Of a stretch of 6,137 nucleotides of DNA, positions 1 through 6,137 are shown in pieces. A program made the translations under genes and the position numbers. The DNA lies in NCBI GenBank assembly GCA_913041805.1, contig CAJWIZ010000039.1, positions 1 through 6,137 of the forward strand. Direction: 5' to 3'. Under the pieces are notes generated by a model. The model did no database searches, was not told the DNA's origin, and was given only the letters and a program-made list of their open reading frames with translations. The DNA is from an uncultured Prochlorococcus sp. (GTDB taxonomy: Bacteria > Cyanobacteriota > Cyanobacteriia > PCC-6307 > Cyanobiaceae). Each line of letters starts with the position of its first letter. The first letter of the stretch is position 1.

Positions 1-226
1 GAGCGTCTTTAACAGGTATGAGATATTCAAATTCATGCCTTGATATTCTCTGGGCAGGAAACTTGAGTGTTAGCCAAGCTTTTTCTTCTTCTTCAATTCT
101 AATTCTTACAGTCCAATTCTTAATGCTTGTTGTTAAATATCCCTGCCGTAAATATTGAGCATTGCAAGAGATATTTCTCCACTCATTCCCTTTGACTAAG
201 AACCTTCTTTCAATTTCCAGAGCCAT
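1..226 (-). CDS. CYTH-domain protein (probable triphosphate tunnel enzyme), 3' end outside the window
   Basis: The first 75 residues are present; the rest lies beyond the left edge. The N-terminus carries the CYTH signature: E4 and E6 in LEIERRFLV (family consensus ExExK), R41 and R43 in VRIRIE, K55 in TLKF, and E65/E67 in HEFEY. In this family (inorganic triphosphatases, thiamine triphosphatases, class IV adenylate cyclases) such acidic and basic residues line a tunnel that binds metal and triphosphate. The fifth position of the signature is R8 where Lys is usual. The ATG is chosen because the signature normally sits within the first ten residues; no Shine-Dalgarno sequence precedes it. The first 17 bp overlap the end of nadK in another frame, so the two are probably translationally coupled. 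A soluble cytoplasmic triphosphatase is the likeliest role; the true substrate cannot be read from this fragment. Confidence 0.85.
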   Translation of the reverse strand, partial: MALEIERRFLVKGNEWRNISCNAQYLRQGYLTTSIKNWTVRIRIEEEEKAWLTLKFPAQRISRHEFEYLIPVKDA

Positions 227-1169
227 TGTCTTGAGAATGTGAAGTTTGAGATTTATTCAGGCTGCCTGCCCAATGTAGTTTTTGTGTCAATGTTCTGTAA
301 TACGAAGGGCTTTGTTCAAGTATTACCATTTGGGCAGGATGGCGTGCCTTTTGAATAACACAACGGTCGCCAGGCTCAAGCACAGTTGTTCCAGCTCCGT
401 CTTGCCATAGTTTGACTTTTCGGGTTCTATCACTTTTTGGCTTGATTACTAGTCGAGAGGCAGGAGGCACAATAATCGGCCTACTAGAAAGGCTCATAGG
501 GCAGATTGGGCTTACAACGATGGCTTCTATGCCTGGATGCAAGATTGCCCCCCCACTTGCCATTGCATATGCAGTTGAACCAGTAGGAGTAGATAAAATC
601 AGCCCGTCGCCCTTGTATTGGTCAACAACTTCTCCATCGATAGATAGCTCCAAATTGCATGTTGTTGAAACTTCGTCGCCAGATGCACGAATGTAGAAGT
701 CATTTAAGGCCCAATAAGAATTTTTTATTTTTAATGGATTTTTTTCTAAATGAATGTATGAATCTGAATGTGTTGTCTTTTCTAATTTTGCTTGAAGCAT
801 CATCCTTTGCTCTATAGCAAAATTATCTTGCTTGATTTTTTGCCAGAGTTTTGGATCTCTTAGCAGTCTTGGATCATGTGTGAGGAAACCAAGATTCCCT
901 CCCACATTGAAACTTAGTATGGGAACTTGATGGATTGCTAGGTGACGTGCAGCATCTAATACGGTCCCATCACCTCCTAAAACAATGGCTAAATTTGGTA
1001 ATTTTGATTTTTCTGAAAATATACTTTGAAAAGTATTATTTTTGAGACTACTTTTTAAATTAACTACATCACCTCCTAAAGATTCTAGTTTTTGTTGAAT
1101 ATATAAGGCCTCTGTTTCTGCAGCTCTGCTGTTGGCCCTACATATCAACCAGACCAAATCTAAAAGCAT
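210..1169 (-). CDS. nadK: NAD kinase
   Basis: ATP- (or polyphosphate-) dependent phosphorylation of NAD to NADP in the cytoplasm. The 319-residue product has the family landmarks in order: GGDGT at 65-69, [10 protein letters not shown] at 88-97, LND at 155-157 (more often LNE), and [15 protein letters not shown] at 187-201 followed by SGG and [11 protein letters not shown] at 228-236 lies in the C-terminal beta domain. The start is the ATG at 1169, preceded by TAGGA with 8 nt spacing. A longer frame reaches a TTG at 1214, but those 15 residues would lie largely inside ndhE and do not look like NAD kinase. The length is normal. The last 20 or so residues are polar and low in complexity and overlap the CYTH gene start. 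Cyanobacteria usually have two NAD kinases; which paralogue this is was not determined. Confidence 0.95.
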   Translation of the reverse strand: MLLDLVWLICRANSRAAETEALYIQQKLESLGGDVVNLKSSLKNNTFQSIFSEKSKLPNLAIVLGGDGTVLDAARHLAIHQVPILSFNVGGNLGFLTHDPRLLRDPKLWQKIKQDNFAIEQRMMLQAKLEKTTHSDSYIHLEKNPLKIKNSYWALNDFYIRASGDEVSTTCNLELSIDGEVVDQYKGDGLILSTPTGSTAYAMASGGAILHPGIEAIVVSPICPMSLSSRPIIVPPASRLVIKPKSDRTRKVKLWQDGAGTTVLEPGDRCVIQKARHPAQMVILEQSPSYYRTLTQKLHWAGSLNKSQTSHSQDNGSGN

Positions 1170-1177
1170 TCTTTTAG

Positions 1178-1182
1178 TCCTA
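1178..1182 (-). promoter_or_regulatory. Shine-Dalgarno sequence of nadK on the ndhE stop codon
   Basis: On the minus strand TAGGA includes the TAG stop of ndhE and lies 8 nt before the nadK ATG. It decides the nadK start in favour of 1169. It is the only good Shine-Dalgarno match seen in this gene row, and its placement suggests that ribosomes ending ndhE can restart on nadK. Confidence 0.7.
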
Positions 1183-1509
1183 CCAGCGCAGCAAGTTGAA
1201 GTTTTCCATGTCAATAGTTACTCTATTGCGGTATAGAGAAAGTAAGATCGCTAGCCCAACAGCAGCCTCTGCTGCTGCAACAGTAATAACAAATACAGAA
1301 AAGACCTGACCCCGAATTAGGGCACCATCGATATAAGAGGAAAATGCCATGAGGTTTATATTGACTGCATTCAACATGAGTTCAATACTCATTAATACTC
1401 TTACTGCATTTCTACTGTTAATTAGACCCCATACCCCTATGCAAAACAATAATGAGGCTAGAACAAGATAGGCTTCTAGTGGAACTGGAACTGAGGAGTT
1501 GTTTAACAT
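1180..1509 (-). CDS. ndhE: NDH-1 subunit NdhE (NuoK homologue)
   Basis: Small membrane subunit of the cyanobacterial NDH-1 (NDH-like photosynthetic complex I) in thylakoid or cytoplasmic membrane, homologous to NuoK/ND4L. The 109-residue product has three hydrophobic segments, about 10-30, 36-58 and 66-93. Two membrane-buried glutamates typical of the family are present: E43 in [10 protein letters not shown] and E81 in [10 protein letters not shown]. Both matter for proton translocation in bacterial NuoK. The length is near the usual 100-110. The start ATG is followed by a plausible short N-terminal lead ([15 protein letters not shown]); no clear Shine-Dalgarno sequence precedes it. It follows ndhG by 43 bp and precedes nadK by 10 bp. 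Confidence 0.96.
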   Translation of the reverse strand: MLNNSSVPVPLEAYLVLASLLFCIGVWGLINSRNAVRVLMSIELMLNAVNINLMAFSSYIDGALIRGQVFSVFVITVAAAEAAVGLAILLSLYRNRVTIDMENFNLLRW

Positions 1510-1552
1510 AATATTCTTTGAAATTGTGCTTAGTAAGAATCTGGGAATTTAA

Positions 1553-2155
1553 TTAAGAGGATGATTCATCAATAAGAAGAGGCGTATTTGATTTCTCAAT
1601 AAGACTCTGATCTACAGAATCTCCTGTTCCTACATCACTAACTAAAACATCTCTACGTGCTAACACTATTGCACCAATCATTGCCATAAGAAGTAGAACC
1701 GATGCTAATTCAAAAGGCAAAAGATAGTCAGTAAACAAATGTTCTCCAATTCTTTCAGTTGCCTGTTCACCAATTGCCGCAGGACCAGGAATATCCCATG
1801 GAGTTGTCAGATCTACCCTGATTAGGAGTAATAGAAGCCCTGAACAAACGATTGCTGAAAGTATTCTTCTTATTTGTAGACTTTTTATTGGTTTCAACTC
1901 TTCTTTTTTATTGACCAGCATTATTGCAAAAAGTATTAATACATTTACTGCCCCGACGTAAACCAATACTTGTGCTGCTGCTACAAAACTTGCATTTAAT
2001 AGTAGGTATAGACCAGCTACGGCCATGAATACACCTCCTAGTAAAAAAGCTGAATAAACTATATTTCTTAGTAAGATCACACCAAGGCTACCAAGGATAA
2101 CTACTATAGAGAGAATTGCAAAGCATATTAATTCTGTTGAATTTGAAATATTCAT
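1553..2155 (-). CDS. ndhG: NDH-1 subunit NdhG (NuoJ homologue)
   Basis: Membrane subunit of NDH-1, homologous to NuoJ/ND6, part of the proton-conducting membrane arm next to NdhA and NdhE. The 200-residue product has five hydrophobic segments, roughly 8-28, 33-53, 57-81, 97-113 and 146-167. The family's best-kept stretch, [15 protein letters not shown], is at 66-80, and [20 protein letters not shown] at 146-165 forms the last helix. A polar tail of about 30 residues follows; such tails vary between species. The ATG shares four bases (ATGA) with the stop of ndhI, a classic arrangement for translational coupling, which fixes the start. Confidence 0.95.
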   Translation of the reverse strand: MNISNSTELICFAILSIVVILGSLGVILLRNIVYSAFLLGGVFMAVAGLYLLLNASFVAAAQVLVYVGAVNVLILFAIMLVNKKEELKPIKSLQIRRILSAIVCSGLLLLLIRVDLTTPWDIPGPAAIGEQATERIGEHLFTDYLLPFELASVLLLMAMIGAIVLARRDVLVSDVGTGDSVDQSLIEKSNTPLLIDESSS

Positions 2156-2802
2156 TCTTGGTTTGGTTCGATTTGAGTAGGATTTTGTGTGGTTTTCTTT
2201 AAGTTAATTGTAGAGGGATTTTCTTTTCCTAGTTCGATAATTTCAGAAGGTAATTTTCCTGCTCTTGAAATATCTTGAGGTAAATCATGTGGATCCATCG
2301 TCCCTTTTGGCAAATACGAGAGTTCACGAAGTGGCTGGACTGATGGATCTGTAGTGACACTGGTAGGGAGTCGTCCTAACGCAACATTGTCATAGTTCAG
2401 GCTATGTCTATCAAATGCAGCGAGCTCATATTCTTCTGTCATAGAAAGACAATTTGTAGGACAGTATTCAACACAATTCCCACAGAATATGCACACTCCA
2501 AAGTCAATTGAATAGTTACGGAGTTCTTTCTTTTTTGTTTCTTTGTTCATCACCCAATCAACTACTGGGAGATTGATTGGGCAGACCCTTACACAGACCT
2601 CACAAGCTATGCACTTGTCGAATTCATAATGGATCCTGCCTCTATAGCGCTCTGAAGGAATTAATTTCTCATATGGATACTGAACTGTTATGGGCCTACG
2701 TCTCATATGGTCGAACGTAACTGCCAACCCTTGGAAAAGGTAGTTTGCGGCACCAAATGCTTCTTTGGTGTAGGCAGTAACTTGCTTGAGGAAACCCAGC
2801 AT
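2152..2802 (-). CDS. ndhI: NDH-1 iron-sulfur subunit NdhI (NuoI homologue)
   Basis: Peripheral iron-sulfur subunit that carries electrons through two [4Fe-4S] clusters toward the quinone site of NDH-1. In cyanobacteria the donor is thought to be reduced ferredoxin. The 216-residue product has two complete CxxCxxCxxxCP motifs: C64, C67, C70, C74 and C104, C107, C110, C114. The start MLGFLKQV leads into an amphipathic segment, as usual for this subunit. After the ferredoxin domain there is a tail of roughly 95 residues, the last 20 or so polar and probably disordered; C-terminal extensions of this sort are common in cyanobacterial and plastid NdhI. It follows ndhA after a 115-bp gap and overlaps ndhG by 4 bp. 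No strong Shine-Dalgarno sequence precedes the ATG. Confidence 0.97.
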   Translation of the reverse strand: MLGFLKQVTAYTKEAFGAANYLFQGLAVTFDHMRRRPITVQYPYEKLIPSERYRGRIHYEFDKCIACEVCVRVCPINLPVVDWVMNKETKKKELRNYSIDFGVCIFCGNCVEYCPTNCLSMTEEYELAAFDRHSLNYDNVALGRLPTSVTTDPSVQPLRELSYLPKGTMDPHDLPQDISRAGKLPSEIIELGKENPSTINLKKTTQNPTQIEPNQE

Positions 2803-2917
2803 TCGATTGAAACTTTCTGGGGAAAAGGAATGTACAGTTAAATCTTACAAGCTTTTGATATGCTGCTGGTATAACTACTTAAACTGATTTGTTTTTGAAT
2901 CGAAATTTGTTTTCTAA
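2803..2917 (-). other. ndhA-ndhI intergenic gap
   Basis: At 115 bp this is much longer than the other spacings inside the gltA-to-CYTH row (18, -4, 43, 10 and -17 bp). I see no gene and no terminator-like hairpin with a T-run. On the minus strand there is a weak -10-like TAAGAT (2842-2847), about 40 bp before the ndhI ATG, without a recognisable -35 box, and a small palindrome TGTACA (2831-2836). It may hold an internal promoter or an RNA-processing site; the sequence does not decide. Confidence 0.3.
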
Positions 2918-4078
2918 TTAGCCACCAAATGCTATTGGGAAAGCCAGTTTCAGGGATGCTGTGACTAATAAATTCACGAGAGAAATTGGAAGTAGAAATT
3001 TCCATCCCAGATCTAGGAGTTGATCAATTCGAACTCTTGGCGTTGTCCAACGAAGCAAGATGGCTATGAAAACAAGAAAATAGGCTTTCAGCACAGTCAT
3101 AACAATGCCTATCGATCCAGTAATTACCTGAATCAAAGGAGCGTTGGTGGGCTGTCCTAACCAATCTGCCAGCCATTCGACTGGTATTGGAAATCCCCAT
3201 CCACCTAAATAGAGTACTGAAACAAGTAAGGCGGATAAAACAAGATTGATATAACTGCCAAGATAAAACAAAGCAAACTTCATTCCCGCATATTCGGTTT
3301 GATAACCAGCTACAAGCTCTTCTTCTGCCTCAGGAAGATCAAACGGTAGACGCTCACATTCAGCTAACGCACAGATCCAGAAGATGACAAAACCTACTGG
3401 CTGACGCCAGATATTCCAACTTAGTAAACCAGCATTATTTTGTTGTTCAACAATATCAACTGTACTAAGAGAATTACTCATCATGACAATCGCAAGAACA
3501 GCTAATGCAAGAGGGATTTCGTAGCTAATTGATTGCGCAGCTGCTCTCAGACCTCCAAGAAGAGAGTATTTGTTGTTTGATGCATATCCACTCATTAATA
3601 ACCCGATAGGTTGAATACTGCTTAAAGCTATCCAAAGAAAAATTCCGATTCCTACATTGCTAATCAGAAGATTTTGACCAAATGGGACTATTAACCATGA
3701 AAGGATGACTGGAATTAATACAAGTACTGGACCGAGGGTAAATAGCAGGCTATCTGCTCGGGCTGGTATTACATCTTCTTTGACTAGTAATTTGAGTCCA
3801 TCTGCCATTGGTTGAAGGACACCTAGTGCCCCGGCATATTCAGGACCAATTCGTTGTTGAGCTGCAGCAGAAATCTTGCGCTCAAGCCATACGGTTACAA
3901 GTACGCCTACAACAGCTGCTACAAGAACAAGCAGCATTGGTAGTGGTAGCCAAATTAAATGGGCTAATTCAGAAGAAAGTCCTAGCCCTTGTATGGCTTG
4001 GTTGAAACTAAATTCAAGATCTATGCCTGGGTTGGTTAGGGCTTGTGAAGTTAGGCCAAGAGAAATCACCATCGACAT
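2918..4078 (-). CDS. ndhA: NDH-1 subunit NdhA (NuoH homologue)
   Basis: Membrane subunit at the junction of the hydrophilic and membrane arms of NDH-1, helping to form the plastoquinone-binding chamber. The 386-residue product is highly hydrophobic with about eight membrane segments. It carries the NuoH landmarks: [19 protein letters not shown] at 65-83, [20 protein letters not shown] at 244-263 (the acidic loop facing the quinone pocket), and the C-terminal [15 protein letters not shown] at 350-364. Two in-frame ATGs compete, at 4078 and 4072, differing by two residues; neither has a Shine-Dalgarno sequence, so the choice is uncertain. It starts only 18 bp after the gltA stop, so gltA and ndhA are very probably co-transcribed. 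Confidence 0.97.
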   Translation of the reverse strand: MSMVISLGLTSQALTNPGIDLEFSFNQAIQGLGLSSELAHLIWLPLPMLLVLVAAVVGVLVTVWLERKISAAAQQRIGPEYAGALGVLQPMADGLKLLVKEDVIPARADSLLFTLGPVLVLIPVILSWLIVPFGQNLLISNVGIGIFLWIALSSIQPIGLLMSGYASNNKYSLLGGLRAAAQSISYEIPLALAVLAIVMMSNSLSTVDIVEQQNNAGLLSWNIWRQPVGFVIFWICALAECERLPFDLPEAEEELVAGYQTEYAGMKFALFYLGSYINLVLSALLVSVLYLGGWGFPIPVEWLADWLGQPTNAPLIQVITGSIGIVMTVLKAYFLVFIAILLRWTTPRVRIDQLLDLGWKFLLPISLVNLLVTASLKLAFPIAFGG

Positions 4079-4096
4079 GCTTGAGATGCATTCAAG

Positions 4097-5290
4097 TTAG
4101 TTGCTTTTTGTAGAACTTCGCTCATCAGCTTGTTTCCATTTTCTCGATTTTTCACCTGTATATATTTGAGATGGTCTAAAGATTCGATTGGCCCCTAGTT
4201 GCTCGCGCCAATGAGCTAGCCAACCTGCGACCCTTGAAATAGCAAATACTGGTGTATAAAGGTCTCGTGGAATTCCTAGTTTTCTGTAAACAAGGCCTGA
4301 ATAAAAGTCAACATTTGGATATATTCCTTTCTTGCCAAGTCGGCTTTCAGCTTCTTGTTCTAAAGCCTTTGCAACGTCATACATTTTATCTTTTCCGAAT
4401 CTAGCGAATAGCTCTTCGGCTAGGCCTTGTAAAATCGTTGCACGTGGATCTTTGACTCGATATTCGCGGTGGCCAAATCCCATGATTTTTTTCTTAGTCA
4501 AAATTGCGTTATCTAGATAGGATTTCGCATTTTCAGGGCTCCCAATTTCTTCCAGCATTTTAATAACGTCTTCATTTGCTCCACCATGTAGGGGACCAGC
4601 CAGGGTTCCTACTGCAGATGCAATTACTGCATAAGGGTCTGTAAGAGTACTTGCTGTAACTCTTGCACTGAAAGTGCTTGCATTCAGACTGTGTTCGGCA
4701 TGAAGAATTAGACAACGATCAAAGATTCTGGCTGAAAGTGGATCAGGTTCACGTTCAGTCAACATATAAAGGAAATTTGCTGAATAGGCCAGATCATCAC
4801 GAGGTTGGATTGGATCTTGTCCTTTACGAATCAGTTGGAAGGCAGCAACCATAGTAGGGATTTTTGCAATTAGCCTTATGACCGCGTCATACACATATTT
4901 AGGGTTGTCTATTGCTCTGCGTGAATAGAAGAGACCCAGAGATGCTGCACTGGACTGAAGAGCATCCATGGGATGTCCAGTAGCAGGGAAGCATTTCATC
5001 ATGTCTCTTACTCGAAAGCTCACTCTTCTATGCATTTGAACTTCCTTTTCAAAATCTCTTAGTTCTTGTGGATTGGGTAAATCCCCCCAAATCAATAAAT
5101 AAGTTGTTTCAAGAAAACTACTTTGAGCGGCAAGTTCAGCTATTGGATAACCACGATATCTAAGCTCACCTTTGGTTCCATCGATGTCACATATAGCGGA
5201 TTGGGTGACTGGTACACCTTCCAATCCAGGCCGCAAACCAATTGAAGGTAGGTTCTGAGGCTGCCCTAATTTTTGATTCTGGGAAATCAT
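4097..5290 (-). CDS. gltA: citrate synthase
   Basis: Condenses acetyl-CoA with oxaloacetate to citrate, the entry into the oxidative branch leading to 2-oxoglutarate for nitrogen assimilation; cytoplasmic. The 397-residue product has the key sites: H200 in HAEHS (oxaloacetate binding), catalytic H235 in GPLHGGANED, H274 in GFGHREYRVKDPR (H274 and R283) and D328 in NVDFYSG. R353 in SRVAGW and R362 also sit where substrate-binding arginines are expected. It lacks the longer N-terminal domain of the NADH-inhibited E. coli enzyme and looks like the shorter bacterial form; methylcitrate synthase belongs to the same family and cannot be fully excluded by sequence. The ATG at 5290 has no Shine-Dalgarno sequence; conserved sequence begins near residue 20, so a slightly later start is possible. 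A 357-bp upstream gap probably holds its promoter. Confidence 0.96.
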   Translation of the reverse strand: MISQNQKLGQPQNLPSIGLRPGLEGVPVTQSAICDIDGTKGELRYRGYPIAELAAQSSFLETTYLLIWGDLPNPQELRDFEKEVQMHRRVSFRVRDMMKCFPATGHPMDALQSSAASLGLFYSRRAIDNPKYVYDAVIRLIAKIPTMVAAFQLIRKGQDPIQPRDDLAYSANFLYMLTEREPDPLSARIFDRCLILHAEHSLNASTFSARVTASTLTDPYAVIASAVGTLAGPLHGGANEDVIKMLEEIGSPENAKSYLDNAILTKKKIMGFGHREYRVKDPRATILQGLAEELFARFGKDKMYDVAKALEQEAESRLGKKGIYPNVDFYSGLVYRKLGIPRDLYTPVFAISRVAGWLAHWREQLGANRIFRPSQIYTGEKSRKWKQADERSSTKSN

Positions 5291-5342
5291 ATATTTAAAG
5301 TTGATGAATGGCCGTGCGCTCGAAACTCAGTGAACAAAACCT

Positions 5343-5549
5343 TTGTTGACTTTAGTAGTGCCATTTGTTTTGCCTTACTGGTCCCTGGTGAGCATCATTC
5401 TTTCATTTAAGGTGCATCCACCTTTTTTGCTTAGTCTGTTCGCAACTGTGCAAGCTCTTCAATTAGAACTGAGACGTCAGATCAACCGCTTTGTTGAAGC
5501 ATGTGCAATTAAACAACAAGGCTTTTTTAATCTTCGAATTAAGGACTGA
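5343..5549 (+). CDS. possible small plus-strand protein, start uncertain
   Basis: I do not recognise this product. The frame is open from 5334 to the TGA at 5547-5549, against the direction of all neighbours. It contains no ATG; possible starts are TTG at 5343, GTG at 5388, 5412 or 5448, and TTG at 5427 (40 residues), the last with AGGTG 12 nt upstream. The N-terminal half would be hydrophobic. The C-terminal half, ALQLELRRQINRFVEAC onward, reads like a charged amphipathic helix followed by FFNLRIKD, and is more protein-like than the usual chance frame. In its favour are the local rise in G+C and a terminator-like hairpin at its stop. Against it are the lack of an ATG, the lack of a well-placed ribosome site and a hairpin with a T-run inside the longer versions. 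A structured RNA is the alternative. Confidence 0.3.
   Translation: MLTLVVPFVLPYWSLVSIILSFKVHPPFLLSLFATVQALQLELRRQINRFVEACAIKQQGFFNLRIKD
5409..5428 (+). terminator. candidate intrinsic terminator or leader hairpin (plus strand)
   Basis: A perfect 6-bp stem (AAGGTG 5409-5414, CACCTT 5419-5424) with a 4-nt loop runs into six T (5423-5428). The T-run follows the hairpin only on the plus strand, although no clear gene precedes it there. It could end a short RNA transcribed away from gltA, or form part of the leader of the small frame. The stem is short, so chance remains possible. Confidence 0.35.
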
Positions 5550-5555
5550 TTTTTT
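5524..5555 (+). terminator. candidate intrinsic terminator at the end of the small plus-strand frame
   Basis: An 8-bp A/T-rich stem with two G-T pairs (5524-5531 with 5538-5545, loop CTTCGA) is followed by the TGA stop of the small frame and six T (5550-5555). As above, the T-run is on the correct side only for plus-strand transcription. The stem is weak. Confidence 0.35.
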
Positions 5556-5591
5556 CGGATTGCCTTTTGTGTTGTTCTTTAAATCAAACTT

Positions 5592-5623
5592 AAAAAGGCT
5601 TCTAACCATTTACATAAGTAAAT
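5592..5623 (-). terminator. weak candidate terminator of the right-edge gene
   Basis: Some 25 to 55 bp after the stop of the right-edge gene, the minus strand shows a perfect 6-bp inverted repeat (ATTTAC/GTAAAT, 5608-5623, 4-nt loop). Next comes a small hairpin, GGTT-AGA-AGCC (5597-5607), followed by five T (5592-5596). Each element is weak alone. Their order and position fit transcription end before gltA. Confidence 0.3.
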
Positions 5624-5647
5624 AAACAATTCCTTTCGAACAAAAAA

Positions 5648-6137
5648 TTATGAAGTGATTTGAATGCTTGCGCGAAGATTAATGCTTGAATCACTTTGAC
5701 CCCAATCAGGATCAAGAGAAAAAGCTAGTCCCTTGATTACGTTTTTTAAGGACCCACCTGCTATGGAATTAAGTATTTGCCATGGAGTCCAATTACTAAA
5801 AACTTCTTTTGCATACTTTGAGTTTAGAGCAAGCTGTAGAGAAGGATGATTCTTGTAATTAGCATTAAGCTCTTCTAATTGTTTCTCTCTCAATTGTAAC
5901 CCTTGCTCTTGTTGCCTTTGTTGAAGTGCTGCGAGGTTCTCTCCCCACCAATTATTATCAGATTCTTTGGAGAGAATTACCCCAAAGTCTGTGTCGATAT
6001 TTGCATAGTCATTGACCTTAGTAGTAATTAGCTTTGACCATACTTTGAATTCCTGATTGTCTATATACAAGTTTGTTTTTGACTGGTCATCTTGTTGGAG
6101 AATTTCACCTATCTTTGCAATAGAAGGGCTTGTATTC
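5648..6137 (-). CDS. protein of unknown function, possibly DUF3352-like, C-terminal part
   Basis: The reading frame stays open to the right edge, so the 5' end lies outside; 163 residues are visible. A TTG in frame at 6070 is not needed as a start, because 22 further sense codons (NTSPSIAKIGEILQQ...) lie upstream of it in the window. The part seen has no membrane segment and no cysteine. It includes a Gln/Glu/Leu-rich stretch (AALQQRQQEQGLQLREKQLE) likely to form a helix or short coiled coil, then NWTPWQILNSIAGGSLK, and ends SSINLRASIQITS, which looks like a final beta strand. The overall look and the place before gltA resemble cyanobacterial DUF3352 proteins, but that assignment is from memory and tentative. 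No function is proposed. Its stop is 357 bp before gltA, so it is probably a separate unit. Confidence 0.7.
   Translation of the reverse strand, partial: NTSPSIAKIGEILQQDDQSKTNLYIDNQEFKVWSKLITTKVNDYANIDTDFGVILSKESDNNWWGENLAALQQRQQEQGLQLREKQLEELNANYKNHPSLQLALNSKYAKEVFSNWTPWQILNSIAGGSLKNVIKGLAFSLDPDWGQSDSSINLRASIQITS

Larger units (their letters stand above)
5291..5647. other. 357-bp gap upstream of gltA
   Basis: This is the only long gap in the window. It lies upstream of gltA and downstream of the partial gene at the right edge, so it should hold the gltA promoter, but I see no convincing -35/-10 pair or NtcA site (GTA-N8-TAC). On the minus strand, the presumed gltA leader contains a 6-bp hairpin (AACAAA/TTTGTT at 5333-5347, 3-nt loop) about 45 bp before the ATG. 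On the plus strand there are two hairpins followed by T-runs and a small open frame, listed separately. The part around 5440-5515 is visibly richer in G+C than its surroundings, which hints at coding or structured RNA. Confidence 0.5.

Noticed and set aside
412..696. Plus-strand open frame of 94 codons
   Set aside because: It lies wholly antisense to the conserved core of nadK and has no family features of its own.
1170..1214. Extension of nadK by 15 residues to a TTG start
   Set aside because: The added residues ([15 protein letters not shown]) are mostly an out-of-frame reading of the ndhE end, and the ATG at 1169 has a well-spaced TAGGA.
3808..4100. Two plus-strand open frames opposite the start of ndhA
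   Set aside because: They are antisense shadows of ndhA, whose protein is strongly conserved here; their products look like chance.
4332..4520. Plus-strand open frame of 62 codons inside gltA
   Set aside because: It is antisense to the catalytic region of citrate synthase; nothing supports it.
5291..5647. tRNA or known cyanobacterial small RNA in the gltA upstream gap
   Set aside because: No cloverleaf or T-loop sequence was seen, and no match to the 6S, tmRNA, SRP RNA or Yfr1 core that I could recognise.
5648..6070. Right-edge gene as a complete 140-residue protein starting at TTG 6070
   Set aside because: The frame continues open to the window edge with protein-like sequence, so it is the C-terminal part of a longer protein.
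1..6137. Mobile element, CRISPR array, defence or phage module
   Set aside because: No repeat array, terminal inverted repeats, transposase, integrase or defence-type domain is visible; the genes are core metabolism in a conserved order.

Overview
The window looks like ordinary housekeeping chromosome of a marine picocyanobacterium, most likely a low-GC, probably low-light Prochlorococcus. The reasons are the NdhA, NdhI, NdhG and NdhE proteins of cyanobacterial type in the order ndhA-ndhI-ndhG-ndhE, citrate synthase directly upstream of them, A/T-rich DNA (about 40% G+C by eye), very compact spacing and few Shine-Dalgarno sequences. The genus is an inference from protein character and gene order; no search was run.

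Layout, in the direction of transcription (all clear genes are on the minus strand, so from right to left): (1) the C-terminal part of a protein of unknown function, possibly DUF3352-like, cut by the right edge; (2) a 357-bp gap, the only sizeable one, with no clear minus-strand gene but a possible small plus-strand frame and two plus-strand hairpins each followed by six T; (3) gltA, citrate synthase; (4) ndhA, 18 bp later; (5) ndhI after a 115-bp gap; (6) ndhG, overlapping ndhI by the ATGA tetranucleotide; (7) ndhE, 43 bp later; (8) nadK, 10 bp later, with its Shine-Dalgarno sequence on the ndhE stop codon; (9) a CYTH-domain protein overlapping the end of nadK by 17 bp and running off the left edge.

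The spacing suggests one transcription unit from gltA to the CYTH gene, possibly with an internal start in the ndhA-ndhI gap. The products fit a redox theme. Citrate synthase feeds the oxidative branch that makes 2-oxoglutarate and NADPH. The four Ndh subunits build the membrane/connecting part of the NDH-1 complex used in respiration and photosynthetic cyclic electron flow. NAD kinase sets the NADP pool. The CYTH protein probably hydrolyses a triphosphate compound.

I found no mobile element, CRISPR array, tRNA, rRNA, phage gene or obvious new system. The least explained parts are the gap upstream of gltA and the nadK-CYTH overlap.
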